From Trogon surrucura (lineage: Eukaryota; Chordata; Aves; Trogoniformes; Trogonidae), in contig CM036657.1 of assembly GCA_020746105.1 (NCBI GenBank), positions 7,665,087 to 7,729,086 of the forward strand: DNA of 64,000 nt. The letters are read 5' to 3'. Positions 20,441 through 33,468 of the stretch are shown piece after piece. The position numbers and the translations under genes are program-made. The first letter of the stretch is position 1; each line of letters starts with the position of its first letter. A model generated the notes under the pieces. The model saw nothing but the letters and a program-made list of their open reading frames with translations. It was not told the origin of the DNA and ran no database searches.

Positions 20441-21400
20441 TCAGTTAACATCATATGATTTAGTCCACTGGCTATTCTCTCCCAAAGTTAAATCCCCTTG
20501 GGGTACACACCGAACATCCCCATCCTTCTGCATCACCCACCAAGTACACCCAGGTCCCTGAGCAAAAGCAACCCCACGGATGGGTTTGCCTTTGCCTGAG
20601 GCAGGGCTAGCCCATACCGTCTTCCCCAACATGTTCCTCATACGCACAACAGGGACTTTATCTCCATCCACAGTAGGTGGGAGTTTTGACTGGGCAGGCC
20701 CAGCTCGATTGGAAGATCCTCTGTTGTTGACTAACCATGTGGCCTTTGCTAAATTTGTGTCCCAGTGTTTGAAAGTTACATCACTCATTGCTCTCAATGT
20801 ACTCTTTAGCAGTCCACTGTGCAGTTCAACTTTTCCAGAGGCTGGTGCATGATATGGGATGTGGTACACCCACTCAATGCCGTGCTCTTTGGCCCAGGTG
20901 TCAATGAGGCTGTTCCGGAAACGAGTCCCATTATCCGACTCAATCCTCTCCGGAGTGCTGTGTCACCACAGTACCTGCTTTTCAAGGCCCAAGATGGTGT
21001 TCCGAGCAGTGGCATGGGGCACAGTGTATGTCTCCAGCCATCCGGTGGTCGTCTCCACCATTGTAAGTACATGGTGCTTGCCTTGACGGGTTAGTGGGAG
21101 CGTCAACCTGCCACGCCTCTCCATATCTGTATTTCATCCATTGCCCTTCATACCACAAAGGCTTTACCCCCTTGGCCTGCTTGATTGCAGCACATGTTTC
21201 ACATTCATGGATAACCTGTGCGATAGCATCCATGGTCAGGTCCACCCCTCCATCACGAGCCCATCTGTGTGTCGCATCCCTTCCCTGATGGCCTGAGGAG
21301 TCATGGGCCCACCGAGCTATGAACAATTCACCCTTGTGCTGCCAGTCCAAGTCCACCTGAGACACCTGGATCTTAGCAGCCCGATCTACCTGCTGGTTGT
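20441..21400 (-). pseudogene. ERVL integrase (and RNase H end), broken
   Basis: The N-terminal zinc-binding part shows GHQGRDATHRW and CETCAAIKQAKG. The core begins GEAWQVDAPTNP, where D is the first catalytic residue. After a frameshift the C-terminal part is open at 20869-20441 and holds VTFKHWDTNLAKATWLVNN, LGKTVWASPASGKGKP and GCTWWVMQKDG. The same block is found in the plus-strand element at 56304. The enzyme would join viral DNA to host DNA. Frameshifts around 20990 and 20870 break it. Confidence 0.8.
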
Positions 21401-22721
21401 TTAGGTGCTCTTCTGTGGCTCGATTCTTGGGCACCTCTCCTCCACCTGGCACATCTTCCTTGAGGAGGTAACTTTCCCTCATGCCTGACAGAAGGCGCTT
21501 CCAGAGGCTGAGGGTTTGTGTCTGCCTCCCAAGCACTTTGTCAATGCCCCCTTCCCTAGAGAGGGATCCCAGCTGTTTGGCTTCTTTACCCTCCAGTTCC
21601 AGGCTACCGGCTCCACAGCATCGGAGCAGCCAGCTAATAATGTACTCACCTGGATGGCGGCCAAAGTCCTTTCACATGTCTCGCAGCTCACTGAGGGACA
21701 GAGACCGGGTGATTATCTCTGGCTCTACCTCCTCTTCTTGTTCTCGTGATGGCCCTGCTTCATTTTCATCCCTCACCAAGCGAACCGATTTCTTCGTGTA
21801 CTTCTTCTTCTGTACTGGAGCAACCGGTACTGGCACAGGCTCATTTTCTGGTTCAGTCGCAGCGCCTGTCACAGGGGTCAGAACGGCCGCAGCGCTTGTC
21901 ACAAGGGTCGGAGCAGCTGCAGCGCTTGTCACAGGGGTCGGAGCAGCCGCAGCGTTCGTTGCAGAGACTGGAACAGCCACATCATCTACTGATTTGTCTT
22001 CAGGTCCAGAGGCCTCCTCTTTCCCTTGGGAATAATGGGTGACATTGAAAATGGCTCAGTAGGCATGGGCCAGGCCCCGGCACACAGCAGTGATTTGGAC
22101 TTCTTTCGAGTGGCCAGGCTGACAGCATACCTTCTCCAAATACTCTGCTAGTTTCCTATGATTCTGTATATGTTCAGGAGTGAAATTCCAAAATACTGGA
22201 GATGACCATTGTCCTAGGAGCTTGCCCATCTTCTCCCACACACCTTGCCACTCATAATTATCTGGCTTCAGGACAGGTCTCTGGGTGGTATCCTTAGAAA
22301 ATTTTGGTGTGACCCCGAGCAAGATCTGACACACATTCAGGAGACACAGGACGAGAACCATGCTGGATTGAGCATTCCAAGAATATTCAAAGTTTTCAAA
22401 AACTGCTGTGATTAGCTTGAAGGATAAGCAGGAGAGAACATTCTACCCTGCTTTCCCCACATATTCGGTGCGGTTACTAATGAATTCTGAGAGGAGATGC
22501 CCAAGGCATGGGAATGACAATAGTGCCTCATACAGATACCTGCTTACCCTCATGGCCAGTGATGCAATCATATCATAAGCTGTCAGCACCCCGTACAAAA
22601 GAATTATGCTTTTGACGCCTTTTCCACAGTTGATAAATACCATCGCATGAAATACATAGGATACATAAGGATTCAGCCAATGCCACAGTGTAAGCAAATG
22701 AACCAACATTATGATCACCAA
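21400..22721 (-). pseudogene. ERVL gag with hydrophobic N-terminus and decapeptide repeats
   Basis: The frame opens after the primer site with a 92-codon ORF (22721-22443) rich in hydrophobic segments, such as MVIIMLVHLLTLWHWL and SIILLYGVLTAYDMIASLAM. A second ORF (22361-22056) begins MVLVLCLLNVCQILLGV and has WNFTPEHIQNHRKLAEYLEKV. Then comes a proline/alanine-rich linker (21980-21672) with basic KKKYTKKS and acidic EQEEEVEPE patches, and a capsid-like RSLSLSELRDM and EAKQLGSLSREGGIDK. Several stops separate these parts. The hydrophobic start parallels the three-span ORF at 55594. Confidence 0.6.
21859..21978 (-). repeat. Four tandem 30-bp units coding for a decapeptide repeat in ERVL gag
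   Basis: Plus-strand units beginning GCAGCG at 21859, 21889, 21919 and 21949 encode variants of AAAPTPVTSA on the minus strand. The last unit is the most diverged. Confidence 0.8.
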
Positions 22722-22807
22722 TTACTTGACTAATGTGCAGAATCAATCTAACAAAATTATCTTTTTTAACATTCTTTTGTCAAATCTGCTGTTATCTCAA
22801 ACCCGTG

Positions 22808-22825
22808 GCCCCACGTTGGGCGCCA
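22808..22825 (-). other. Primer-binding site, tRNA-Lys(1,2), provirus D
   Basis: The complement reads TGGCGCCCAACGTGGGGC, an exact match to the canonical site, five bases inside the 5' LTR. Confidence 0.85.
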
Positions 22826-22830
22826 AAAGA

Positions 22831-23271
22831 TGTCGTGGTTTGAGCTGAAGGAAACAAAGGAACCACGTGGTCACTCCCTCGCTCGCTCCCCCCTACCGAG
22901 AGTGAGGGGAAGAGCCCGAAAGGAGCCGCAGGCAGAGCCTCGTGGGGTTGAGATAAAACCAGTTTGTTTTAATGGTGAACATAAATGGTAACAATAACAG
23001 TGAAATAACAGTAATGTTTAACCAGATATAACGTGAATAACATGTAACGCGGATCTCACCACCCGGAACCCAGCGATGCGCCCGGCCCCGAGCACCGGAA
23101 AGCGAGAGACCCCCACTCCGACCAGCTCCCTATACATACCCCGAGCTTGACATCACTTGACATCACGATGGTATCGAATATCCCTTTGACTAGTGACTAG
23201 TTTGGTTCAGCTACCCTCAGCTAACCCAACCCCCGTTGAAAATTAACCCTATCCCAGCTGAACCCAGTACA
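22831..23271 (-). mobile_element. 5' LTR of ERVL provirus D
   Basis: 441 bp, starting TGTACTGGGTTCAGC on the minus strand and ending CTCAAACCACGACA. Confidence 0.85.
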
Positions 23272-24691
23272 GTTGTTAATACTTCTAAATTCAAAATATT
23301 TGAAGTTTGTGGGGCAGATTCCCTAAAAACACTGAATTAGTTTTAAAATCATACAAATTAGATCCTATTTATGTGCTTTCTGAGTGTCAGGGGCTTTATA
23401 ATTTAAACCTCATCACTCATTGATGCCACTGCAGATGCTTAAAAGGAAAAAAAAAACCACAAGGGAAAAAAACAAACCACTGCACACCTCATGCCATGAC
23501 AGTCTTAAAAATCACAAGACTTGACTATACAGGTCCCAAAACAAAATTCAGCCCATGCAAACCAACCACCCTTACACTCCTGGATCCAGCTGACTGCTAA
23601 GTGGATAATGTAGTCAGGAGGTAAAGATTCAAATGTTCAGGCTTGAGCAAACTGAAACGAATTGGCAAAGTTAGGACCTTTGGCATGGCAACAATGAAAG
23701 CTTTTCATTGCTGCACACTGAGTCTACAGAGATGAAATGGAAACTGTGCTCCATCACGTTTTTTGTTGCTGAGTAAATGACAGCTGAGGAGGATGATTTA
23801 CTGCTATTGCTGAAGATGGAGTGAAGGAGCAAAGAGGGAGATGAAGAGAAGTGCATTGTACAACTGAATGATGCTTTAGTGGTAAATGGGACTCTCCAGT
23901 ATGAGATATGATCTTTACTTAAGCTATGCTGTGAGCATCCTTTCCATAGCAGTAAATATAATATTGGGGGAAGAAAATTAGACAATTCAAGAGCAACTAC
24001 ATTATTTAAGATCTAAAACTCACAGTCTTAAAACTCAGACACGATAACTATGTAAATATGCCCATGCATAGTCACAGACTTTATCTTCAATAGCTATACG
24101 GCCTGAGTTATTGGAATGACTGAAATCTGTTATCATGATCACTGATGGATTTCTCCTGGCACCAGTCTGAGATTAAGAAGTTGCACTGCCCCTGTTATCC
24201 AATGAGAGAACTCAGAGACAAGCTCCAGGGTGAGCCAGCAAGGCTGGAGATGAACAGGCTTCAAGAATGATTTTCAGTGGTCCAGGAAAGACTTGATTTA
24301 AGCAGGGGACAAATTGGCCCATAATCTTGGGTAGATAAGGAAAAATGAAAATGAGTGTGAAACAAATAACCTCATTATTATTACAGAAGAAACACAAGGG
24401 CTGTTGTTCAAATGAGATGCCACTGTACCAGGTCTTGAAGAAATACAAGTTAAGAGACTTGGAGGAACTTGAAACTAGAAATAGTAATTTACTTCTAATG
24501 CCTAGTTACTAATTGTAACTTATTTAACACTCAGGTGATGCACACATGGGATCAGAGACACCACTACTATTGCCACCAAAACTTCAGTAATGGCAATATT
24601 ATCATGCTGCTATTCAGTCACTGACCATTTCTGGAATCGCTGTAGCTGTCCACGGGGCCAGTGACTCACTCTTTTGGCAATTAATTGGCCT
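23272..24691. other. No gene seen
   Basis: AT-rich unique-looking DNA. I found no exon, RNA gene or recognised repeat. Confidence 0.45.
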
Positions 24692-25012
24692 AGGTTGGAA
24701 GGGACCTTTGAGATCATCTAATCCAACCTCCCTGCCATGGGCAGGGATGCCTCTCTACTAGACCAGGTTGCTCAAGGCCTCATCCAACCTGGCCTTGAAC
24801 ATCTCCAAAGGAGGGGCATCCACAACATTGGACAATCTATTCCAGAGTCTTGCCACCCTCATACTGAAGAATTTTTTCCTGAAATCCAATCTAAATCTAT
24901 TTTCCTTTAACTTAAATCCATTTCCCCTTGTCCTATTGGTGGATACTTTTGCAAAAAGTCCCTCCCCAGCCTTCCTGTAGGCTTCCATGAGAAAATCAGG
25001 AAGAGTCATCAC
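24692..25012 (-). mobile_element. Old CR1 3' fragment
   Basis: The minus strand codes for the ORF2 C-terminus (VSTNRTRGNGFKLKENRF, then LWNRLSNVVDAPPLEMFKARLD) and the CR1 3' UTR up to GGTCCCTTCCAACCTAGG. It is 5'-truncated and more diverged than the other CR1s. The octamer tail has decayed. Confidence 0.85.
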
Positions 25013-27060
25013 CTAAGCTGCTGGAAAATTCAACTGAATATATTTTCCCTGAAGAACTGATGTTATGACTGAGTATTTGCTGAATGCAGAACAACCATAT
25101 TGGGTACAATTCCAAACAGATGACCTGTTGAGAGTTAACACCTGAATTTCATCATCTTGGCACTGACTATGGTACAATGTGAGTAAAAGGAGGGTGCAAA
25201 CTGCCACCATTCTGCATGGGTAGCATTTTGCACCCATGCTGAGAGAGGCATGAAGTGCTCCACAAAGTTGCAAGCACAATACAACCAACGAGCGGGTCCT
25301 TCTCTCCATCTGCCACCTTCCACCAAGCTTTTGCACTTTCCTTGCACCTCATAGCTCTGAGCAGGCCATTCAGTTTGCATGAACCTCAGAGTACATGGAA
25401 TCTGGATTCATGTGGCATCTGTCATCTAAAAGGTGGCTGACTGATCCTGACCCTACCATGGTGTCTTCACATGTTGACATCTGCTAAGGGGAAATGGGAA
25501 TAAGACAGAGTGGGAAAGGCAGTAAATGCAGACAGAATGCCAGAAAGCGATGAGGATATATATCCTACATCATAATCAAATGGACCAGTCCAAATCTTCA
25601 CCTATGCCTTTTCGCCATTCATCTGCATGTTGTCCCTGCCCTGGTTAAGTCTCCTCGCAGCAGGTAAGCTGCTAACATGGAGGGCATAGGACCGTGTGGA
25701 GCGCCTCAGAAGTGCAGCTTCTTTCTTCCAACTCTTTCCCTCTCTGCCCATGCAAAGAGATCAGCGAAAACAATAAAATAGTTATTAATGCTCTCTGGGA
25801 TTGCAGAGCCTGAAATTACATGAGACAGCATTTTCTTTGGCTGCTTTAGTTCTCTTTTAGCACACTGCTGCACGCTTGCCTTTGGGGAGTATAAAAGACC
25901 CTTTCAAATTCAGGATTTGAGGCTGATGATGATAATTGATAACACTAATTTTTTCATGTGTGAAGCACTTTTCATTCAGAGGGTTCTCAAATTGTTTTTC
26001 AAAACCTTACAGCTTTCCTTCATCCACCGCAGAAATGAACCTACCTACCTCTAAAGTGGAACAAAGGACCCATCAATGCAAGATGACAGTCCACAGCAAT
26101 TTAGGGCAGGAAGTGAAGAGTAATGCATCCCACTGAAGGCGCAGGGTCAAGTTAAGTTGGCAGAATGCATATCCTGAATGACAGCCTGGACAAAACATCA
26201 TCACCAGGACTCGCAAGCTCCAGCTCAGGAGGGAAAGTGCCATGGGATCATCACTCACTAGAAAATGTTAGAGACTTAAGTTTTACATCTCAAAGAGGGG
26301 CAAGGCACACATTCAGAACTGCATCAAAAAGGAAGAAAAAAGCAGTTTGCTGACTGCCACTTCTGAAGCCTTTCCTGCAAAAAACAACACTGTGAGTTTT
26401 TTGGTCACCCCCTTCCTGTAGAAAGGAAAGGCTCTATTGAACTTCAGTCTACACTGTGCTATGCTTTACAGGAAAGCCAACTCATTTTGAAATTAATATG
26501 CAATTAATTATTAAATTAATATGCATTAAACTGTAAGAGAAGGCCACAAGGCAGGAAACTCTTGAAGTGAGTACAAGGCTATTCATTAAATGAGTGAGAA
26601 AAGGAAATAGATGATTATAAAATGTCATTAGAAATGTCAGCTTACCAATGGCATTGTATGAAGAGAGGTGTAACCCACTGCAACACAAACTTATTACAGC
26701 TGAACTTCCAAATGACACCCATAACCTCAATCTTTTTTGTTCAGAGGCTTATATTTAGGAAGTTTCTTTCATAATATCAACCCTCTAAAACTTACATAAA
26801 TCCAAAGAATGGAGACTTATCCACTCAACTTTCATTTCACAAATGCTTCAATTCTACACAACATAAATGAAACAAAAAAGCTTTCCTGGCCACCAGGAAC
26901 ACAGATGCTTAGCACTAGATTCAGCAATTACTAAAGCACAACTGCTGCAAGCAATTGGGAGGTCCAGATAAAAAGGCAGCTAGTGAGTCTCTAATTCAAA
27001 TACCTCTTGTTCCCACAGTTAGATCCACCAGCAGCAAGAAAATTTGGCCAGGTGAATGGA
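25013..27060. other. No gene seen; one AT-rich duplicated motif
   Basis: No coding feature was recognised. At 26488-26531 a 13-bp direct repeat (AAATTAATATGCA) lies in AT-rich sequence with homeodomain-like ATTA cores. Confidence 0.45.
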
Positions 27061-27669
27061 TGTGAGGGACTAGATAGATGTCTCAAACAGTAAACAAACC
27101 AGAGCCGCCTGCCTGGCGCCCGTCTGTGTTTGTGTGAGGGGTGACTCAGCGCTTTGCTGAGCCCCCTGCCCCAGCCCTGCACCGGTGGAGCTGTGGGGGT
27201 GGACAGGGCTTGGAGCTGTGGCTGCAAGAAGCTGGGAGAGGGAGGGGTAACACATTCCCCCCTCAGAAGCCCCCACCATCCCCCAAACCAGTTCCCGGTC
27301 TGTGGCGGGAACTGGACTGTATAAAAGGGGATCACCCCGGGCAGTTGGGTGCTCTTCGCCTGCCACTAGAGGATTGCTGTGATTGTCGCTGGATCCAGGG
27401 GTAGTGATCTTTCCTTTCTCTACCACTTTCCTTCTCTCTCTTTCTAGCTTTAACAGGAAGCTCTCTATGGCAAGGCCGGTTTCCTTTGCTTATTAATAAC
27501 CAGTTGTTGTGCAGTGTGTTGATTGTGCCGAGCGGGCAATTGAAATACCTCGTTGTCAGGTGACTGATAAATAAAATTGCTGTTTTCGGATCCTTGGTGT
27601 AAGTCACCTTAATCCTGGTCTGGGAATCAGAGAACCTGGGTCAACGTCCTGAAAGGTCGGGACGTGACA
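27061..27669 (+). mobile_element. Solo LTR (ERV, probably ERVL type)
   Basis: The element runs from TGTGAGGGACTAGATAG to GGTCGGGACGTGACA, about 609 bp. It has a TATA box (GACTGTATAAAAGGGG, about 27315) and a GATAAATAAAATTGC polyadenylation region (about 27567). Flanks ATGGA and ACGGA fit a 5-bp duplication with one change. There is no internal sequence next to it. Confidence 0.65.
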
Positions 27670-30600
27670 ACGGAAAAGCAAAGGTGGTCCACCTTGCAGA
27701 GGGCAATACTCATATCATGGGGGGAAAAAAATCTGCCAGTAGGAACAAGATGCAGAAGTATTACGAGTGAATATTTCGGAAAGTAAAAGATTAATTGGTG
27801 GGATGAGCGTAATGACAGAGATACGATGTTTGCTTTTAATAGGAACCAGTGCCAAAAGGGATGCATTTATCAGTGGTGCTATATGTAACAGTTTCCTGAG
27901 ATCTCAAAGGACTGGGTGATCTAGGACTGTTTCCTATAGTCCCATGTTCCTTGTATGATCGCCTAGCCTGTTTTATTCAACGAACAAAATATTTTTAAGG
28001 ATGCTTTACTGCCCAGACACCTCAGGCATTTAACATCCTTACTCTTTGTATTTTACTTCTTGTTTTAGCTTTTTATAACCTGTGTAGAATCCAATGATTT
28101 TTTCAAGCAGAGATTCAAATTCTGCCATAAACTTGGAGCAGGAGACAGTGGACAGCATCTCTCCCCTGCCCCTATTCTCTCCTCCTGCTTTCTTCCACCT
28201 TAGCCAATGCTTTCATTTATCATTATTACTCTCATTTCTTTTAGCAGAGAGAAACATTAACCATGGGGGGGGGCGATCCAGACTTGTTCGGATGGAGTGT
28301 GGGAGCCTTTGCGTTCCCTCATTTTGTGCTTCAGTGCATTTCTTGCTGACAAGTGGAAGAATTCAAGGGAGAGCCAGGGAAGATAAAGCAGATTCTTCGA
28401 AACCTGGTCTGTTCTCTGCTACACCCTCAACAGATATTACAGCATCAGCTGCCAAAGGAACTTAGCTCTGACACAATTCAAGCCAGGACAGTTAGCTATT
28501 TAAAGAGTTGGGTTTATTTATATATTTCTTACCTTCCCTCTCCTCCAAACTCTCCTCGTGTTTTTTAAGATGGGAAATTACCAGTAGCCCTAAGCATGTA
28601 AAATGTGACAGTGGTTTACCAGATAATATGTATTGGTTCCTTTGTCTTTGCTGGTACTTTTATTCTTCAGTAAATTCCTTCAACCATTAAACAATGTTAC
28701 TCCCACAACAACTTTGGCAGAGATTAAAGGAGTGTGGCAGGTTTGTTCCAAGTTTCTAGTGCTACCCTCCAGGTACTGAAGAACTAGATGGAGAAAAAAG
28801 GTGGTTTTCTTTGCTTCTTCTAAAGGGTTTTGTCCTGGATTTCCATATAGTTAATGAAAACATTTTAAAAAGTAATTAAGGTTGATTTTGAGGGTTGGAT
28901 GAGTTTGGGAGATTGGTTTCAATTCAGTATTTAAACCATTATGCTTTTGTTGAAATAATGATGACATCCATTATTACCACTGCCTCATCTTCTTAAAAAA
29001 AAACCCTGTACTGTAAGGAAAACCAGAATAATTATGAATTAAACTACTATCTACTCTCAGCAGATCTCTGGTGACCCAAGTGATAAGGAGATATATTTTG
29101 AGATGTATATATATATATACAATCCATTGATCTGGAGAGAAAAGCTGGACTCCTCACAGCTTTGTGCACGAGGCGAACAGTGCTGCATGCCTCACCTCAA
29201 CTGTACAGAAGGCTGTAATAGCTGAAAATTTTGACAGGGACAAACTTGGCTGGTCTGAATAAGTGCAAAATGGTAGGAGGTAGGAAGAGACTACCAGCTG
29301 GGCTGTAGTTCAGAGCTCAGTCCACCTCACTTGGAATTACTGAACCTTACAAGTGGTCCCACTCGTGGCAATTTGGCCAATTTTAGAATAAGGGGCCATT
29401 CATTCCAAGTAATGAATATTGAAACCTGGCCATTGGTTTGTGAACAAGTTTTTACAGGTCTGTCACAAGGCACCTCAATAAAGAACATTCTTGTGATGGT
29501 GTCACTGCAGAACAAAAGCATGCAACGAATGGCACATTTCTCTGTAACTATCACTCATCCAGGCAGCTATAGTATGAGATCAAAGGTTGCGTGCATTTAG
29601 CCAGCAAAGAAATGCAATATTCTTTAAAAAAGGCATTGCCTGAAGTGGATTTTTATAAAGAAACAGAATTCATTAATAAATAAATCAGATGGGAATAAGT
29701 CAGGCAAGGGCATTAACAGCTCCTAGTGCAATGAAACCCTAATCTCGCTTGAGAATTTTTCTACAAATAACAAATATAAAAACATTAATGCTGTACCACT
29801 ATCAGTCATGCCAAGGATTCTGTGTCCAGGAGATCTGATATGAAAGAGCACAGTTTGAATCAACCAGATATTAACACATTCTTTTATTTCCACCAGTTAA
29901 GGTACATATTGACTGACCTGATCTGAGTCTTTCACTTGAGCATTTTTCTCTTTTCTGTAACCACAACTCATGAGCAGTTTTGCATCTCCAATGACTTTTC
30001 CCTATAAGAGATAAGGCAAGAAAAACATCAGCACAATCTGAACCACTGAAGACCAAGATCCTTGTATTTATGATCAGAAGCAGAGGAAGAAAGGACACTT
30101 GCGAAGCCTGTGGACTCATCCTGCATTGCTGGAAGATACTCTTCCACAGAGGGGTAGCTCCCAAGCTGCCAAGAAGACTTCCCAAAGGCCAGTATCACAG
30201 CATCAGGGATAATACATATACAGGGGCAGAAGGAAAGCAAGGTGTGTAAAAAAACACAGCAGGAATATGGGCAAGTCAAGCTGAAATGAAACAGGTTGTT
30301 TTAACACAATGTTTTCATACACATACATGAACAGGAACAAATATATCATGCTCAGAGAATACAATTACCAAACCGGAGTGACTTGATGTAAAGCTCATAT
30401 ACCAACATTTCTGTTCACCCCTACCAAGTTAGCACTTATTTGCTTCTAGTGTAGCTAGATTTGGTGAAATAAAGTTTACAGGTGTGACTTGCCCTCACTA
30501 GGACACCTGGTCCATATAACCACTGGCAAGTCCTTGCCAGGAGTTCAATAGCCCACTCTCACCCAACAGCGAGATTCTGCAATGTTAACGTGCTGGGGCC

Positions 30601-32896
30601 AAAGAAACAGGGTCCCCTCACAATCCTTTTGCCTACAGCCAACAGTTTGGGAAATAAGCTGAGCTCAAACACCTTCTTTTCATTGACAATCCATCAGACT
30701 GACCAAATGTGATTGAAGAAGCATGATCCCTCATGTTAAGGTGGCTCTTTCCTAGGGATTAAGTTGCTTTGGTTCTTCACCAAAACATTTTTGGAGCCTA
30801 TCAGACCTGGATGTCTTGATAAATCACCATGGTGGAAAAGAGCTGGGATTTCAGGTTTGGTCAAAATGCTCCTTGAGCTCAAACAGTAACACAGCCAACT
30901 GAGTTCCCACAAACTCATCGCAGTTACTTGCTTTCCCATAGACATACACACAAAGACATCGGCTTTTTTTTCAGACTTTTGCTGTCTGCAGCTGAAAAAC
31001 AAACACGCTCAGCATCTGCTGGGCAACAGAGGGGGAATCTGCTCACATGCAGATGTGGAGAGTCATTAGATTTCAGCTGGATGAATTTATATGGAAAAGG
31101 AGACCTCAACATTAAAGCAGTTAATGAGTTTAGCCAAATGGAAGTGCTCTGTCCTAAAAGATGAGGAAGGGAAAAGGCACTATTAATGCAGCCATTGCTC
31201 AATGTCAGGGCACAGAAGAGAGATGACCCTCAGCGGCAGGATTTACAAAAACATGCAGATAAACTTCTAGTCACCTCGGAAGAGCGTGCAACCTGCCAGG
31301 TGTGGTGAGATTTCTTACTTGGTAACCCCAGTAACTCACAATTCCCAGCAAGGTCAGATTATGCGCAAAAATTATCTTTTCTACTCTTTCCAAAAGAGAC
31401 GCTGGAAAAAAAAAGACATAGAAAAGGCTGCATCTACACCTGATACCAAATCAAAATGCCCAGTGTTTGGGCTGCTGATGGTAACCTGTCAAACTTTGAG
31501 GTTTTCAGGGGACTACTTCCTAAGTGTCCTCTGCCTATGACTACCATTTATCAAAGGTATTTTGCTCTTGCCCCATTACTACAGTCCTTCAGTAACTAAT
31601 CTGTCTTCTCTTAAATCTGAAAACCATTCCCCAGAAAGAAGTGATCAAACTAAAATTTAAATCAAGTACAGTAAATTATGTTAGAGATAGGAAACTGAAG
31701 CACAGGGAGACACTTGTCTGTCTAACCAAAGGAGACTTTCTCGACACCCCACAGTGTAAGAGACAAGTTAAAGATACAAAAGGACCTAAGGGTAACCCAA
31801 ACATTTCCTACCAGGCAGATGATGGACAGCCACGATACCTTAGGGTGCCTATAGCAGCAACATACACCTGCGTTTTAGGAAACTGGACCCATACATGACT
31901 TGCTAATGGTCAACTTGTCCCAGTATCCACTGCAAAGTCATCATGTTGAAAAAATAAAAGCTTTCCATATTTAGACCCTTCTCTAGCTTCTACAATATGC
32001 AACCTGAGCTCATGTCAAGCCATGGCCATGTTCTCCTGTTCATCTGGAAGTATCACCAGCATTATTTAACAGAAAGAAATTGCAAGATATTGCCCATAAT
32101 CACCTGGAAAATAAAGAGCAGAGGGGGAATATGAACCCAAAACCTGATAGTTTTTTTCTTTTTCCCTGACAGTACAAGAATGCAGGGACTTTTCCATTCC
32201 CTAAAAGAGCAAATAAAAGCAATAATCTGGATGAATAGCCCCATCTCTTTTTCCAGCTGCAGATGCACCTAACATTAGGCAGCTAAGTTGAAAGAAAAAA
32301 AAAAAAAGCATATAGACAACATTTGCAGCCAATCACAACTCCGTTCAAGAGCAGATAGAGGCTTTGTCATTCAGGGGATTCCTCACACTTACCAAGCAGT
32401 TCAGTGGGGATGAGGAAAGGGGCTTCTGTTTGGATGCTTCTATTGGGAATCAGATTAGAAGAAAGCACACTTTTCCGCAGTACACACCTTGTGTTACATT
32501 AAACATTCATATGTAACTTCAGTTTGTATTCACTGATCTGAAACAGAGCCCTCCAGGGTGCTAAGGGTCAAGGAGTTTTTGTTTATCTGTACGTTATTTT
32601 ATGGTTTAGTGTGCAAGGAGTTTGTTAAGAAATTAAAACAGCTCATTAGGGCTATCATGTTGTGGTTGCTGCCTCCTAATATATCCCTCCCTCCTTTGTC
32701 CAGCAGCAACTTATGCTTAGAGGAGAGGGAGTGGAGAACCCTATGAAGAAAGGAGCCTAATTTTTTTGTTGCAACTGTATATTGGTGCTAAATGATCCTG
32801 TGCTGCCTGATCTTGAGATGCTGCTCTGGTTTAGGAGCATGTAGGCACAAGGATTTCCAATGCAGGAGCTTGCTTTGCCATCTGCTGGCTCACACC
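27670..32896. other. Unique intronic or intergenic DNA, no gene seen
   Basis: No exon, RNA gene or clear repeat was recognised in 5.2 kb. Only short low-complexity patches occur: TA repeats at 29107-29120 and A-runs at 31409 and 32296. Confidence 0.45.
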
Positions 32897-33272
32897 TGTA
32901 GGGGAATTTCTTGTGGAGCAGAGGTGCAGTATCCCTTTAAAGGTTTGGACAACCCAGCTTAGGCCTAAACAAAGGCTCTGTCCTTGAAGCTGCCTTGGGA
33001 CCCGGGGAGGAGGAAGTTTTATCTGTTTTGTGAAGAACCTTGCCAGGGGGAGAAGTGGGGGTGAGAGCCGCCTGCATAGTTGAATGGCACTATCCAATAA
33101 AACGCTGGCGCGTGTAAACCTGTAACTGACCAACTCTGTGAAGGGGCAGGCGCGGGGACACTGCTTAACTGTATATATTGAGCTGTCCGGAGCAATAAAG
33201 GGAGGACAACTTGTAGCCATATCGGTGGGATTTGTCGTTGTCTTGACCGGCTCTCCGAGGGGACCCTCTTCA
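32897..33272 (+). mobile_element. 5' LTR, tRNA-Lys3-primed ERV
   Basis: 376 bp from TGTAGGGGAATTTC to GGGACCCTCTTCA, with GTATATATTGAG and AATAAAGGGAGG near 33170-33205. It is about 25 bp shorter than the young family LTRs, and many substitutions are visible. Confidence 0.8.
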
Positions 33273-33274
33273 TC

Positions 33275-33292
33275 TGGCGCCCGAACAGGCTT
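33275..33292 (+). other. Primer-binding site, tRNA-Lys3 type
   Basis: It reads TGGCGCCCGAACAGGCTT, identical to the tRNA-Lys3 site for its first 15 bases. Confidence 0.8.
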
Positions 33293-33455
33293 AAATGGGG
33301 AATTGCTTAAATGCGGATTGCTTGAATACGGGAAGACTCCGAAGCATCGGATGTGAGCCGATTTGGGAGCCGGAGAGCTGGAGGCAGGAGAATTACAGGT
33401 GTGACCAAAAGGGCACCAGAGACCAGACTTTGAGCAGCCGATCAAGCCCCTGCCA

Positions 33456-33463
33456 AGGTAAGA
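33456..33463 (+). promoter_or_regulatory. Probable retroviral splice donor
   Basis: AAGGTAAGA is a near-perfect donor (AAG/GTAAGA) just before the gag ATG at 33469. The same site is kept in the elements at about 3411 and 41620 (minus strand). It would serve the spliced env mRNA. Confidence 0.55.
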
Positions 33464-33468
33464 CCGCG

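Larger units (their letters stand above)
19543..23271 (-). mobile_element. ERVL provirus D with two LTRs
   Basis: On the minus strand: 5' LTR 22831-23271, primer-binding site 22808-22825, gag 22721 to about 21400, a deletion spanning most of pol, the end of RNase H and integrase 21400-20440, a non-coding stretch, and 3' LTR 19543-19985. Flanks GTTGA (19538-19542) and GTTGT (23272-23276) fit a 5-bp duplication with one change. The LTRs differ by roughly a tenth, including a 9-bp indel, so this insertion is much older than the elements at 1400 and 39592. ERVL assignment comes from the integrase. Confidence 0.85.

Noticed and set aside
27070-27426. 118-codon minus-strand ORF in the solo LTR
   Set aside because: It is antisense to a GC-rich LTR promoter region, without a domain or homologue.
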